From an uncultured Chloroflexales bacterium (GTDB lineage: Bacteria > Chloroflexota > Chloroflexia > Chloroflexales > Chloroflexaceae), in the NCBI GenBank assembly GCA_937902315.1, contig CALGUG010000064.1, forward strand, positions 1 to 64,000: 64,000 bases of DNA. Direction: 5' to 3'. Made by a program: the position numbers and the translations under genes. This document shows positions 8,554-17,855 of this stretch, one piece after another (the first letter of the stretch is position 1; every line of letters starts with the position of its first letter). The notes beneath the pieces are model-generated. The model was given only the letters and a program-made list of their open reading frames with translations, did not search any database and was not told the DNA's origin.

Positions 8554-8608
8554 ACAGAAGAGGGTTGCGCAATAGGCCGAACCTGTTGCGCAACCCTCTT
8601 CTGTTTAT
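8554..8608 (+). terminator. Intrinsic terminator after cdsA
   Basis: A perfect 19-bp stem, ACAGAAGAGGGTTGCGCAA (8554-8572) with its complement at 8586-8604, a 13-nt loop and a short TT tail. It ends the rpsB-cdsA transcription unit and lies in a gap between convergent genes. Confidence 0.85.
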
Positions 8609-8639
8609 GCTGATAACACATTCGCTTGCTTTTTTCAGC

Positions 8640-8950
8640 TTAGGGCGGCTAGGTTCTTCCCCACAAAGAAGGTTCCTAGCCGCGTCCGCCTACGGCTATC
8701 AGCATCCTACCCAACAAACGGGGCTTGTAGCTGTGTGCCGAAAGAGCTCTGCCAAACCGAAATCGCACACAACGCCTTCTTGCTTTCCGCATTACAAGCA
8801 TACAAGTCTTTCGGCAGACCTGGTTATACTGGTGGCGGCTTCAACACAGCGGCGACTAGACGCTGTATGGAGGGGCGAGCCGTTGGTAGCCGTAGGCGGA
8901 CGCGGTGAGAGTCTTCTTTGAGGAAAAGCCCTTACCGCTAACGCGCAGAA
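8640..8950. repeat. Intergenic repeat copy R1, two inverted cores
   Basis: Contains the core GCGTCCGCCTACGGCTA at 8682-8698 and its reverse complement at 8887-8903, so the locus is two half-elements facing each other. Both halves have the shared flanks (a GGCGGC..AGG..TCTTCC stretch outside the core, GTGTGCCGAAAG inside the left half and CTTTCGGCA inside the right). It fills the convergent gap between cdsA and ruvX. No gene is seen in 8609-8968. Confidence 0.85.
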
Positions 8951-8968
8951 ATCAAAGCTTGTTATCAG

Positions 8969-9442
8969 TTAAAACTCGTCGCTAGCGCTCTCGAATGGAC
9001 GAGGTGGCGCTTCTGCCGCGCGGCGCTGCTCTAGGAAGTCTTGCAAGATCACGGAGGCCGCGATCTGGTCGATCTGTTCGCGCCGTTTTTCGGGACGAAC
9101 GCCCATATCGCGTAGGATCTGTTCGGCCACTACGCTCGTCAGGCGCTCATCGAACAATATCACACTCTTGCCGAGCGCTGCCTCGAGCTTATCGGCGAAA
9201 TCGCGCACGCGCTGAGCCTGCGGTCCGACATCTCCGTTCATATTGAGCGGCCAGCCCACCACGATCTCTTGAACATCGTGTTTATGAACGAGCGCCACGA
9301 TCTGTTCGATAGCTCGTTCGACCACCCGCCCATTGATCGTGGTAAGCGGCGAAGACAAGGTTGCAGAGATATCGCTCATAGCGACGCCGATACGTCGTTC
9401 GCCAACATCGAGAGCAAGCACTCGGCGATTGTAAGGGTCCAT
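8969..9442 (-). CDS. ruvX: Putative pre-16S rRNA nuclease / Holliday junction resolvase YqgF
   Basis: YqgF/RuvX family RNase H-fold nuclease; E. coli YqgF is required for maturation of the 16S rRNA 5' end, and a resolvase role has been proposed. The 157-residue protein has the conserved pattern: first Asp in LALDVGERRIGVAMSD near residue 11, VVGWPLNMNGDVGPQAQRVRDFA near 62-84, FDERLTSVVAEQIL near 97-110, and the last Asp in QIDQIAASVILQDFL. It starts 4 bp after the upstream membrane protein gene, in an operon headed by alaS, a common pairing in bacteria. Confidence 0.93.
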   Translation of the reverse strand: MDPYNRRVLALDVGERRIGVAMSDISATLSSPLTTINGRVVERAIEQIVALVHKHDVQEIVVGWPLNMNGDVGPQAQRVRDFADKLEAALGKSVILFDERLTSVVAEQILRDMGVRPEKRREQIDQIAASVILQDFLEQRRAAEAPPRPFESASDEF

Positions 9443-9446
9443 TAAG

Positions 9447-11561
9447 TTACTCCGAATCGACCTGTAGATTGAGCTGGAAACTCAAACTCGGCAGACTCGA
9501 TACTTCGGGCAAGCTATAGTCGCCGATCTTTCCTTCAAGTTTGGCACGCTCTAAAATAGCCTGAGCATCTGCATAGCTCTTGCCACGCAGCTCGTCTAAG
9601 AGCTGAGAACGAGTGCGAGCATCGATCTCTGCACGGGCGTTGGTCGGCTCTAGGGCGCCGTCTACCAAGAGACGACTGCCATCCCAACGCAGGGCCGTGA
9701 TCTTGGGCGAGAGGCCGTTTTCCCACAGACCGTTGATGATCAACTGCTGCGAGATAGCATTGGCGGCTTGATTAAGCAACTGACGGTCGCTAGGAACCGC
9801 AAGACCGTTAAACAACGCGCTAGCCGTCATCGTGAAGACCGGGTTAGCCAAGGAGACCTCTTCGCCGATGCCCGGGCTGATCTGCAGATCGAAGACTCGA
9901 TTTTCGTCGGTGATCGAAAGCGCAGTCGTGTCGGGCCAAAGGGCCGCACTATCGAAAACCCAATTCGGATCATGGGCCTGAGCTTGGGCTTGCAGATCGA
10001 TCTTGGCTTGATTGTAGAGGCCATCGAGCAGTTGGGCCATCAGTTGGTTGACCTCTTGCTCGGTCACAACACGAACCGGCTGTTCGTCGCCGCCATCGAT
10101 CGGGCCATGCTCGATCAAAGCTGTGGTTGGGGCTTGGCCTTGCAGCGCGATCTGAGTGATGGTGTTAGCTTCGACGTTAGAAGCCGAGCCGGGCTGGCGA
10201 GCGACGATGGGAACTTGGGCCTCGCCGCGCTGGGTCACGATCTGAGCGCCGGTATCGGCGGTAGTGGCTGGCGGCACCGAAACATCTTCGGTGCTGACAA
10301 AGCGCACCTCTTGACCAGCGGGGTTCAGGCCGATAAATTCGGTTCCAGCGGGCAGAAAGTAGGGCGACGAGCTCGAGTTACGAATCGTGATCGTGCCTTG
10401 GGCCGAGTTGCGCGGCATCACCGTTTCGGCAGTGACCGTGCCCTCAACAGTGTAGCTCACATTCGCTTGGATCGGGATAGCCTGCACCGATTCAGCTTGC
10501 AGCGGATTGGCGGGCGCTTCGGTCGAAAGCGGCAGCACAATATCGTTGAAGGGTTTGGCCTCGCTGCTGAAGACGGGCGGCTTAACCACCACTGTCACGC
10601 GGCCATTCATCAGCCAGACGCCACCTGCTAGCAACAGGGCGAGGATCAAAATGACCGGCAACCATAACATCAGCGGGTTGCCGCTGCGCCGTGCTTGGGG
10701 AGCTGGCTCGTCGTAATAGCGGTTGCGTGGGCGAGTACGCGGCGGCTCTTCCACACCGGTAAAGCGGCGCGCTCCGGTCTCGGAGGCTGCTAAGCGACGG
10801 GTCGGATCACGTCGCTCGCGTTCGCGCAGCAATTCGCGCTCACGTTCGAGTTCGCGCTCACGCACTCTATCGCGATAGCTACTGCTGCGTAGCTCTTCGG
10901 GGCTGAGCGCAATGTCTTCGGGGCGCACACGCGATCGCTCCTCGTAACGAGCAGCTGATTGATAGGCGGCAGCAGTGCTAGCTGAAGCCTGAGGCTCATC
11001 ACCTGCAGAGAGGTCGCCCCACGCGTCGAGTTCAGCCGCAAAATCATCTAAGTCGTCGGCAGGCTGCGCTGCTTGAGGGCTAGATACTGCGCCACTAACG
11101 GTATCGAAATCGTCGAGCGATGCCAGAATCGCTTCATCTTCACTGCTAATACCCGATGCGCCTGCGGTCTGAACACGCATATCTTCATCGAGCGCGCGCA
11201 GCACTTCATCATCACTCAGCAGTTCAGAACGAGGAATCCGACGAGTTGTATAGGGGTTAAGATCTTCTGATTCTTTAGCAGGAACAACAACCGACGCGCC
11301 AGTGACACCAAGCGTTTCTATTTGACTAAGCCGTGCCGCTTTGAGTGTCTCTGTATCTGAGGTAATGAGAAGGATCTGGATCTGGTCTTGTGCCGCGCTT
11401 GTATGTACTTGTGCCAGAGCACCAACGGTTTGGAGTGCTGGCGCACCTTCTGCCACAAGCAACTCAACGCTCTTCGTGCCCGCGTCCCGGATCTTGGCAA
11501 TAACTGTTTCAACTGTGTCGTCGGGCCCAACTAACACTAGCGCCGAGTCTTCTGCCATCAT
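9447..11561 (-). CDS. Membrane-anchored baseplate-J-like protein
   Basis: A 704-residue protein with three parts. The N-terminal 290 residues are largely acidic then arginine-rich and look partly disordered (RERELERERELLRERERRD). One transmembrane helix follows (LMLWLPVILILALLLAGGVW, about 298-317). The C-terminal extracytoplasmic part holds beta-rich sequence of the baseplate J / gp47-like type, with YTVEGTVTAETVMPRNSAQG and FLPAGTEFIGLNPAG followed by regular repeats. Function is unknown; despite the family name there are no other phage tail genes nearby. It lies between alaS (72 bp away) and ruvX (4 bp), so it is probably co-transcribed. The start is ambiguous between two adjacent ATG codons after GGAGG. 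Confidence 0.75.
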   Translation of the reverse strand: MMAEDSALVLVGPDDTVETVIAKIRDAGTKSVELLVAEGAPALQTVGALAQVHTSAAQDQIQILLITSDTETLKAARLSQIETLGVTGASVVVPAKESEDLNPYTTRRIPRSELLSDDEVLRALDEDMRVQTAGASGISSEDEAILASLDDFDTVSGAVSSPQAAQPADDLDDFAAELDAWGDLSAGDEPQASASTAAAYQSAARYEERSRVRPEDIALSPEELRSSSYRDRVRERELERERELLRERERRDPTRRLAASETGARRFTGVEEPPRTRPRNRYYDEPAPQARRSGNPLMLWLPVILILALLLAGGVWLMNGRVTVVVKPPVFSSEAKPFNDIVLPLSTEAPANPLQAESVQAIPIQANVSYTVEGTVTAETVMPRNSAQGTITIRNSSSSPYFLPAGTEFIGLNPAGQEVRFVSTEDVSVPPATTADTGAQIVTQRGEAQVPIVARQPGSASNVEANTITQIALQGQAPTTALIEHGPIDGGDEQPVRVVTEQEVNQLMAQLLDGLYNQAKIDLQAQAQAHDPNWVFDSAALWPDTTALSITDENRVFDLQISPGIGEEVSLANPVFTMTASALFNGLAVPSDRQLLNQAANAISQQLIINGLWENGLSPKITALRWDGSRLLVDGALEPTNARAEIDARTRSQLLDELRGKSYADAQAILERAKLEGKIGDYSLPEVSSLPSLSFQLNLQVDSE

Positions 11562-11633
11562 GCGCCTCCGTTTGGTTGAGGGGGCGGTGAGGCGCGACGC
11601 AGTGTGTGCGTTGTGTCACCGTCCCCTCCCCAG

Positions 11634-14321
11634 CTATTTCCCTTGTTGTGCAATCAGATCGCCTACGCTCGCTAAGGCTTGGTCGATCTTGCTTACATCG
11701 CGTCCACCAGCCTGCGCCATATCGGGACGACCACCGCCGCCGCCGCCAACAATCTGGGCCAGCGCTTTCACGAGGTTGCCAGCGTGGAAGCCTCGCTTGA
11801 CTAGATCGGGTGTCACAACAGCCAGTAATTGAGGCTTATCGCTGATCACTGTTGCGAGCACCACCACGGCGCTGCCAAGTTTGTCGCGCAGCCAGTCGCC
11901 CATTTCACGCAGACTTTGGGCATCCTTTGCATCTACACGCGCTGCAATAAACGAAATTTCGCCTTGTTTTTGAACCTGCTGGAGCAGACCTTCCAAGGCT
12001 CCGCGCGTATGCTGCGAGCGCAAGGCATCGATCTCAGCTTGGCGCTGTTTCAGTTCGGCCAAAAGCGCCTCGACACGCTCGTTGAGCTGAGCGGGCGTCA
12101 CGCTCAAACGGCGAGCCAGACTACGCAGCGTGGCCACTTGATCTTCGGCGTAGAGATCAGCACCACGGCCTGTCACCATCTCGATACGGCGCAGACCGCT
12201 ACCAACGCTGCTTTCAGACAGAATACGGGCCGAGCCGATATCGCCAGTGCGCTTCACATGGGTGCCGCCACACAGCTCACGCGAGTCGCGCGAAGCGAAG
12301 CTATCGACTTCACCATCGCCACGGCGAATGTGAACCACACGCACTTGGTCGCCATACTTCTCGCCGAACAGCGCGATCACACCCTCGGCGATCGCATTAG
12401 GATACTCGGTGATATGCCAGCTCACCTCGCCGTTGGCGCGAATCCAACTATTAATTCGGCGCTCGATCTCCTGAAGTTGCTCAGGAGTGATCGCTTTCTG
12501 ATGGGTGAAGTCGAAGCGCAAACGATCGGGCGCCACCAGCGAACCAGCCTGAGCAGCATGCTCACCAAGCACATCGCGCAGGGCACGGTGCAACAAGTGG
12601 GTAGCCGTATGGTTGCGCTGAATATCGGCTCGGCGCTCGCTATCGACGCGCGCATCGACCTGCTCGCCAACCGCGACTTGACCTTGTTCGACAACACCGA
12701 TATGGACATATAGGCCGGGGACCGGGCGCAGCGTATCGGTAACGCGGATCGTGCCCTGTGGACCGACCAGCAGACCGGTATCGCCAACCTGACCACCGCT
12801 CTCGGCATAGAAGGGCGTGCGGTCTAGCACCAGCTCAACTGCCTGACCTGCCTGAACCGAGCTGACCGTATCGCCGTTCGAGATCATCGCAAGCACTTGT
12901 GCTTGGCCTGCTAGTTCAGTGTAACCAATAAATTCGGTCGCTGGCAAGTCGCGATCGGCCCAAAGCTCAGAGTCGCCACCACGCTTGAACTGGCCACCAG
13001 CACGGCTGCGTTCGCGCTGCTCTTCCAAAGCGGCCTCGTAGCCAGCTTCATCGAGCGTCAGACCACGGTCAGCCAGCACACGCTCGGTCAAGTCTCGCGG
13101 GAAGCCATAGGTGTCGTAGAGCGTAAAGGCTTCTTGGCCGGGGAATACATTCGACTTCTCGGCCAATACGCGATCGACTGCACTATTCAACAACACTATA
13201 CCGCCGTTGAGGGTGCGTCCGAAACGCTCTTCTTCGTTGGTGATCGTTTCCAAAATAAAGTCGCGTCGAGCGCGCAACTCGGGGTAAGCATCGCCCATGG
13301 TGTCGATCACGACCGAGGCGGTCTCGGCCAAGAAGGGTTTCTCTAGCCCCAAAGTTCGACCTTGGTAAGCGGCACGTCGCAAGATGCGTCGCAATACATA
13401 CGAGCGGCCAGCCTTATCGGGCAGCACACCGTCGGCGATCAGGAAGGCACATGCTCGCGTGTGGTCGGCCACTGCGCGATAGGCCGCCAAATGCTCTTGA
13501 TAGTGCTTCTCGTCGCCGCCCGTCAACTCGCGGGTGCGCTGAATGATCGGCTGAAAGACATCGGTGTCGTAGGTAGCCTTCACGCCCTGCATCACCATCG
13601 CCATACGCTCGAGGCCCATACCGGTATCGATCGAAGGGCGAGGCAAGGGCTGCATGGTGACTCGGTCGAACTGCATGAAGACGTTGTTCCAGATTTCTAC
13701 GTAGTCTGGATCATCAGAATTTACTCCGCTGGCACGCATCTTGCCGATATCATCACCGATATATACAGTGATCTCCGAACAGGGCCCACAAGGCCCTGTA
13801 TCGCCCATCACCCAGAAATTATCTTTGGTACCAAAGCGAAGAATGCGACTTGGATCGGCACCAGCTTCGATCCAATACTGTTCAGCTTCTTCGTCAGCAG
13901 GCAAGCCTAGGCTTTCATCACCTGCGAAAACGGTAAACCAGAGCCGTTCAATAGGAAGCTTGAACTCGTCTATCAAGAGCTTCCAAGCAAGATGAATGGC
14001 TTCTCGTTTGAAATAATCGCCAAAGGAGAAATTGCCCAACATCTCAAAAAAGGTCTGGTGACGTGGAGACGGCCCAACCTCTTCGAGATCGTTATGTTTA
14101 CCGGAAACTCGGAGACACTTCTGAGCAGTGGTTGCTCGCGTATAAGGACGCTGCTCGGCGCCTAAGAAGACATCTTTAAAGGGAACCATACCCGCGTTTG
14201 TAAATAACAAGGTCGGGTCGTTCCCTGGGATCAGAGAGCTACTTGGTACGATCGTATGACCGTTTCGCTCAAAAAAGTTCAGATATGTGCGGCGGATCTC
14301 TTCCGCAGACATGCTTTGCAT
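11634..14321 (-). CDS. alaS: Alanyl-tRNA synthetase
   Basis: Class II synthetase that charges tRNA-Ala and edits mischarged Ser and Gly. The 895-residue length is typical. Seen in order: N-terminal catalytic motif region LFTNAGMVPFKDVFLG and KCLRVSGKHNDLEEVG; the editing domain zinc ligands HTATHLLHRAL and CGGTH; a C-terminal coiled-coil segment and a C-Ala domain with a glycine run (VGGGGGGRPDMAQAGG). The ATG at 14321 follows TTGAGGAACAAACA. It heads the alaS - membrane protein - ruvX unit, with a clear promoter upstream. Confidence 0.98.
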   Translation of the reverse strand: MQSMSAEEIRRTYLNFFERNGHTIVPSSSLIPGNDPTLLFTNAGMVPFKDVFLGAEQRPYTRATTAQKCLRVSGKHNDLEEVGPSPRHQTFFEMLGNFSFGDYFKREAIHLAWKLLIDEFKLPIERLWFTVFAGDESLGLPADEEAEQYWIEAGADPSRILRFGTKDNFWVMGDTGPCGPCSEITVYIGDDIGKMRASGVNSDDPDYVEIWNNVFMQFDRVTMQPLPRPSIDTGMGLERMAMVMQGVKATYDTDVFQPIIQRTRELTGGDEKHYQEHLAAYRAVADHTRACAFLIADGVLPDKAGRSYVLRRILRRAAYQGRTLGLEKPFLAETASVVIDTMGDAYPELRARRDFILETITNEEERFGRTLNGGIVLLNSAVDRVLAEKSNVFPGQEAFTLYDTYGFPRDLTERVLADRGLTLDEAGYEAALEEQRERSRAGGQFKRGGDSELWADRDLPATEFIGYTELAGQAQVLAMISNGDTVSSVQAGQAVELVLDRTPFYAESGGQVGDTGLLVGPQGTIRVTDTLRPVPGLYVHIGVVEQGQVAVGEQVDARVDSERRADIQRNHTATHLLHRALRDVLGEHAAQAGSLVAPDRLRFDFTHQKAITPEQLQEIERRINSWIRANGEVSWHITEYPNAIAEGVIALFGEKYGDQVRVVHIRRGDGEVDSFASRDSRELCGGTHVKRTGDIGSARILSESSVGSGLRRIEMVTGRGADLYAEDQVATLRSLARRLSVTPAQLNERVEALLAELKQRQAEIDALRSQHTRGALEGLLQQVQKQGEISFIAARVDAKDAQSLREMGDWLRDKLGSAVVVLATVISDKPQLLAVVTPDLVKRGFHAGNLVKALAQIVGGGGGGRPDMAQAGGRDVSKIDQALASVGDLIAQQGK

Positions 14322-14361
14322 TGTTTGTTCCTCAAGGGATAATGGGTCAATTCTAAGCGGT

Positions 14362-14391
14362 ATTGTAAGCTATCGATACTTAGACTGTCAA
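14362..14391 (-). promoter_or_regulatory. alaS promoter
   Basis: TTGACA (14386-14391) and TACAAT (14362-14367) on the minus strand with an 18-bp spacer, about 35 nt before the alaS ATG. The divergent hup gene lies on the other side; its own promoter is not obvious. Confidence 0.75.
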
Positions 14392-14513
14392 CTTTTTTGG
14401 CATTAATAGGCGTTCCATACGCGATCTCTCATACCATGGCATAGCTCTTGCTCGGAAAAAATGCACAACACATTCACAACAGAATCGCACTATTAAGGAG
14501 TGAAAATACAACC

Positions 14514-14816
14514 ATGCAAAAAGCAACCCTCGTAACCAGAATCGCTCAAGAAACCGGTTTGACCAAACGCGTAAGCCGTCAGGTCATCGATACGATGCTC
14601 AACATCATCGCCGATGAGCTTCAGGCAGGCGAAAAGGTAGTGCTGACTCGCTTCGGCACTTTCCAAATGCGTACGCGCCGCGCTCGCCGTGGTGTCAACC
14701 CACAAACCGGTAAAGAGATGATCATCCCCGAGATGCAGACTCCGGGCTTTTCGCCCAGCAACAGCCTGCGCGAGCACGTGACCAAAAAGCCGCGTGAACG
14801 CTCGAAGAACGCCTAA
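14514..14816 (+). CDS. hup: HU-family nucleoid protein
   Basis: A 100-residue histone-like DNA-bending protein. The start is ATG at 14514 after TTAAGGAGTG; the open frame reaches further upstream but the family begins with MQKATLVTRIAQETGLTKR. The HU/IHF signature is clear: GEKVVLTRFGTFQMRTRRARRG and NPQTGKEM, with the DNA-intercalating arm region carrying MQTPGFSPSNSLREHV. As a single-gene unit it is followed by a bidirectional terminator. It probably acts as a homodimer on the nucleoid; distinction between HU and IHF is not possible from this copy alone. Confidence 0.94.
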   Translation: MQKATLVTRIAQETGLTKRVSRQVIDTMLNIIADELQAGEKVVLTRFGTFQMRTRRARRGVNPQTGKEMIIPEMQTPGFSPSNSLREHVTKKPRERSKNA

Positions 14817-14902
14817 GGAACAGCAAGAAAAGTCAACGCTATCCATAGAGCTGTTACGCGAGCAATACAGCTCTAGACGCGAACTGACACGAAACGACTA
14901 AC

Positions 14903-14954
14903 AATGCTAGGTACTGCTGATGAAGGGCAAGTTCATCTCAGTACCTAGCATTTT
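14903..14954 (+). terminator. hup terminator
   Basis: A 14-bp stem AATGCTAGGTACTG (14903-14916) paired with 14939-14952 and a T-rich tail. An inner GATGAA/TTCATC pair extends the hairpin. Confidence 0.8.
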
Positions 14955-15585
14955 GTATAGCCGCAACACACGGGATATGCCACAACAGAACGGCATAATC
15001 AGGCAATTAGGAGCGAAACGCATAGCATATATGGGCAAGCTTGTTGCCAAAATATGCTTGCGTGTATGCAATAGCCCGATGTGGCCCAAATCCTGCAAGA
15101 TATGTTCCTAGATTCAGTAAATACAGAACAAAACAAGCCAAAAAACCTTTAACAGTTTTTGAGTTTTTCTCTTGCAGAGCGTGTGATAGTGATTCGAAAA
15201 TTGGTCATAATTTGCTTCTTTTTGCTGATCGAGTTTGCTTACAGTATTAAAGCAGATCAAAAGTGCTTGACAAAACTTGATTGTTCTTCACAAAAAACCT
15301 CTTCTATTGATCGCTATATTTGCTTTCTGGAAGCCAAAAAGTAAACGATAACGGATCAAGCTCGCTGCCTTGTTCAGCAGGGAGAGACGAAACAAGAGGC
15401 TCCCAAGCCTAATACAGGGATGGTAAGTTTTATGACAGGCTAGACAAGGCCAGCTAACAAAGCTCCAGCAGAGTTGTGCAGCATTTCGCATGGTTTAGGC
15501 GCTTGCACAGCCTGCTGAAGCGTAGCAAAAGTGGCCTAACACAAGGGTTAGTGCGAAAGCAATGAAACATCGAAGAAAAAGTCGT
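14955..15585. other. AT-rich stretch without a recognisable gene
   Basis: About 630 bp between the hup terminator and repeat copy R2. Short open frames exist (for example TTG at 15159, 61 codons, with a hydrophobic start and three cysteines) but none has a ribosome binding site or known family. I recognise no RNA gene: no RNase P, 6S, SRP or tmRNA signature. It could be a decayed gene or hold a small RNA. Confidence 0.4.
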
Positions 15586-15928
15586 GATAGCAAATCCATC
15601 TAATTACTTCAGCACTCTGGCGGCTTAGTCCCTTCCCCAAAGAGGCGGCTAGCGCGTCCGCCTACGGCTACCAACAGCTTATCCGTAAGCAGGGTGTTGT
15701 AGCTGTGTGCCGAGAGGCCACCCCAACATACAACGATTCTAGCGGATTCCCTATGAGCGATTTGGCGCGATCGCGCCAAATCGCTCATAACAACGATAGC
15801 AATGTTGCGCGCCGCCGAAGGCCGATCGCCCGACTGAGTGGGCGGGATGCTGATAGCCGTAGGCGGACGCGCTGAGGACTGAATGGAGGGTAGAGCACTC
15901 GACGCCAGAGCGATAAAGCGATCAAGCT
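15586..15928. repeat. Intergenic repeat copy R2, two inverted cores with a 38-bp palindrome
   Basis: Cores at 15654-15670 (plus) and 15854-15870 (minus), as in R1. Between them lies a perfect 38-bp palindrome at 15752-15789 with centre GCGCGATCGCGC. The element runs from CAAATCCATC near 15590 right up to the stop codon of the ABC transporter gene at 15932, so it ends within a few bases of coding sequence. Confidence 0.88.
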
Positions 15929-15931
15929 GAT

Positions 15932-17752
15932 TTATGTGAGTGCTTTTGAGCCGGATGCAAGAGTCTGCTCTTCGGCCTCGTCATCGATGGGCGGATCGAG
16001 GATAAAGGCCGAGTCGGCGCGCAGCATGGCGGCGAAATATCCATCGCTCTTTTGCTGTAGCTCGGCGGGCGGGCCATCTTCGACCACCGTGCCATCGGCG
16101 ACCACAATCACGCGGTCGGCGCTGACGGCCAACGACAAACGGTGTGACACGATCAGAGCGCTGCGGCCCTGCATTAGACGTTCGAGAGCCTCGACGATGG
16201 CGGCCTCTGATTCGGGTTCGACCGCGCTGGTCGGCTCGTCGAGCACTAAGAGCTGTGGATCGGCCAAGAGGGCGCGCGCCACGGCGATGCGTTGCTTCTG
16301 ACCGCCCGAGAGGCGCAGACCACGCTCGCCCACCATGGTGTCGTAGCCTTGGGGCAGTTTTTTGATAAAGCTGTGGGCGTTGGCGGCACGGGCGGCTGCT
16401 TCAACCTCTTCTAGGGTCGCATCGGGGCGGCTGTAGCGCAGATTCTCCAAGATGGTCGCATTGAAGAGATAGGTCTCTTGCTGCACTTGGGCGATCTGGG
16501 AGTGGATCGATTCGAGCGTGACAGCGCGCAGGTCGTGCCCATCGATCAATACGCGGCCTTTGGTGGGGTCGTAGAGGCGCGTAGCCAAAGCCAAGAGAGT
16601 CGACTTGCCCGCCCCCGACGGGCCTAAAATCGCGACGCGTTCGCCAGCTCGAATATGCAGGTTAATGCCTTGCAATACCTCGTGGCTGTTGTCGTAGGAG
16701 AAACTGACGTTTTCAAAGCGCACCTCGCCGCGCAAAGGTGAGGGCAGGGCGTAGGCATCGGGTCGATCAGCGACAGTAATCGGCGCATCGAGGACTTCAA
16801 AGACGCGCCGCCCAGCCGCTGAGGCGCGCTGAACCAAGTCGTTGATATTGACCAGATCGTCGATCGGGCCATAAAAGTAGCGTCCATAGCCGCGATAGGC
16901 CAGCAATCCGCCGAGGGTGAATTCGCCCTGCATAATGAAGTAGACGCCGCCGCCCAGCATGATCACATTGCCGAAGTTGGCGATCCAGCGGATGAGCGGG
17001 AAGACGCGGTTGCGCAATTTGACCGCCGCAACTTGCTCGTCGTAGAGCTCCCGTCCGCGCTTTTCGATCTGTTGAGTTTCGTAGCGTTCGCGCGCAAAGG
17101 ACTGAATGACACGTATGCCGCCCAGATTGTCGGCCAAGCGTGCGCTGAGCTCGCCCAGCCGCTCGCGGGCTGCCCGATAGACGGGGCGCACTTGACGATT
17201 GAAGCGGTAGAGTAGCAGGCCAACCGCGATCATGGGCAGAATGGTCAATAGGCCGAGCTTGGGCTGAAGCCAGATGAAAATGCCCGCCACACCCAGAACG
17301 CGCAGGGCGTTGGCGACCACCGAGTCGGTGCCGCGCACGATCACATCTTGAATGTTTTCGACATCGGCAGTGAGGCGCGCGAGCAGGTCACCGGTGCGGC
17401 GCTGGGCATAAAAGCTGGCCGACTGCATCTGCAAGCGGTTGTAGAGCTTGGTACGCAGATCGAAGGTGAGCTGCTGCCCAGCCTGTTCGAGCAGAACCCC
17501 GCGAATGGCCGAAAAGAGCTGGCCTACGCCAAAAATGAAGACTAAGAGAGCGATCTGCCAGGCGATGTAGCCCCAATCGCCGGTCGTCAAGCCGATATCG
17601 ACCACACGCTCCCATACGAGCGGCGGGTAGAGCTCGGCAGCGACCGAGAGAATGAGGAAGAACATTCCCAAAAAGACTTTCGAGCGGTAGGGAGTGATCA
17701 AACCGTACAGGCGTCGAGTGATAGCCGAATCAGGGGACTCTTGCATTTTCAT
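15932..17752 (-). CDS. ABC exporter, fused permease and ATPase
   Basis: A 606-residue half-transporter of the MsbA/LmrA type. About six transmembrane helices fill residues 15-310; the nucleotide-binding domain follows with Walker A AILGPSGAGKSTLL (about 379-392), Q-loop QVQQETYLFN, signature LSGGQKQRIAVARAL and Walker B LLVLDEPTSAVE, with the His switch in IVSHRLS. It should act as a homodimer, exporting a lipid, peptide or drug; substrate is not predictable. It is transcribed alone, diverging from the glycosyltransferase gene. Position 15932 is its stop, immediately beside repeat R2. Confidence 0.93.
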   Translation of the reverse strand: MKMQESPDSAITRRLYGLITPYRSKVFLGMFFLILSVAAELYPPLVWERVVDIGLTTGDWGYIAWQIALLVFIFGVGQLFSAIRGVLLEQAGQQLTFDLRTKLYNRLQMQSASFYAQRRTGDLLARLTADVENIQDVIVRGTDSVVANALRVLGVAGIFIWLQPKLGLLTILPMIAVGLLLYRFNRQVRPVYRAARERLGELSARLADNLGGIRVIQSFARERYETQQIEKRGRELYDEQVAAVKLRNRVFPLIRWIANFGNVIMLGGGVYFIMQGEFTLGGLLAYRGYGRYFYGPIDDLVNINDLVQRASAAGRRVFEVLDAPITVADRPDAYALPSPLRGEVRFENVSFSYDNSHEVLQGINLHIRAGERVAILGPSGAGKSTLLALATRLYDPTKGRVLIDGHDLRAVTLESIHSQIAQVQQETYLFNATILENLRYSRPDATLEEVEAAARAANAHSFIKKLPQGYDTMVGERGLRLSGGQKQRIAVARALLADPQLLVLDEPTSAVEPESEAAIVEALERLMQGRSALIVSHRLSLAVSADRVIVVADGTVVEDGPPAELQQKSDGYFAAMLRADSAFILDPPIDDEAEEQTLASGSKALT

Positions 17753-17855
17753 TCCTCAATAGCGGCGGTTTATTTTCATTATGGCACAGATTGAGAGCGC
17801 CAGCGCTAAAAGTGGTATGATTGCACAAAATGATTTTGTAGCTGGTGAAGAGAGC

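Noticed and set aside
8565..8921. Plus-strand 118-codon frame in the cdsA-ruvX gap
   Set aside because: It runs through the cdsA terminator and the repeat copy R1, with no RBS and no family; it is the repeat, not a gene.
9447..11561. A phage tail or contractile injection system based on the baseplate-J-like gene
   Set aside because: There are no sheath, tube, spike or other baseplate genes nearby, and the protein has a membrane helix and lies in the alaS-ruvX operon.
15159..15344. 61-codon frame with a signal-peptide-like start and three cysteines
   Set aside because: Starts with TTG without a ribosome binding site and in an AT-rich gap where such hydrophobic stretches arise by chance.
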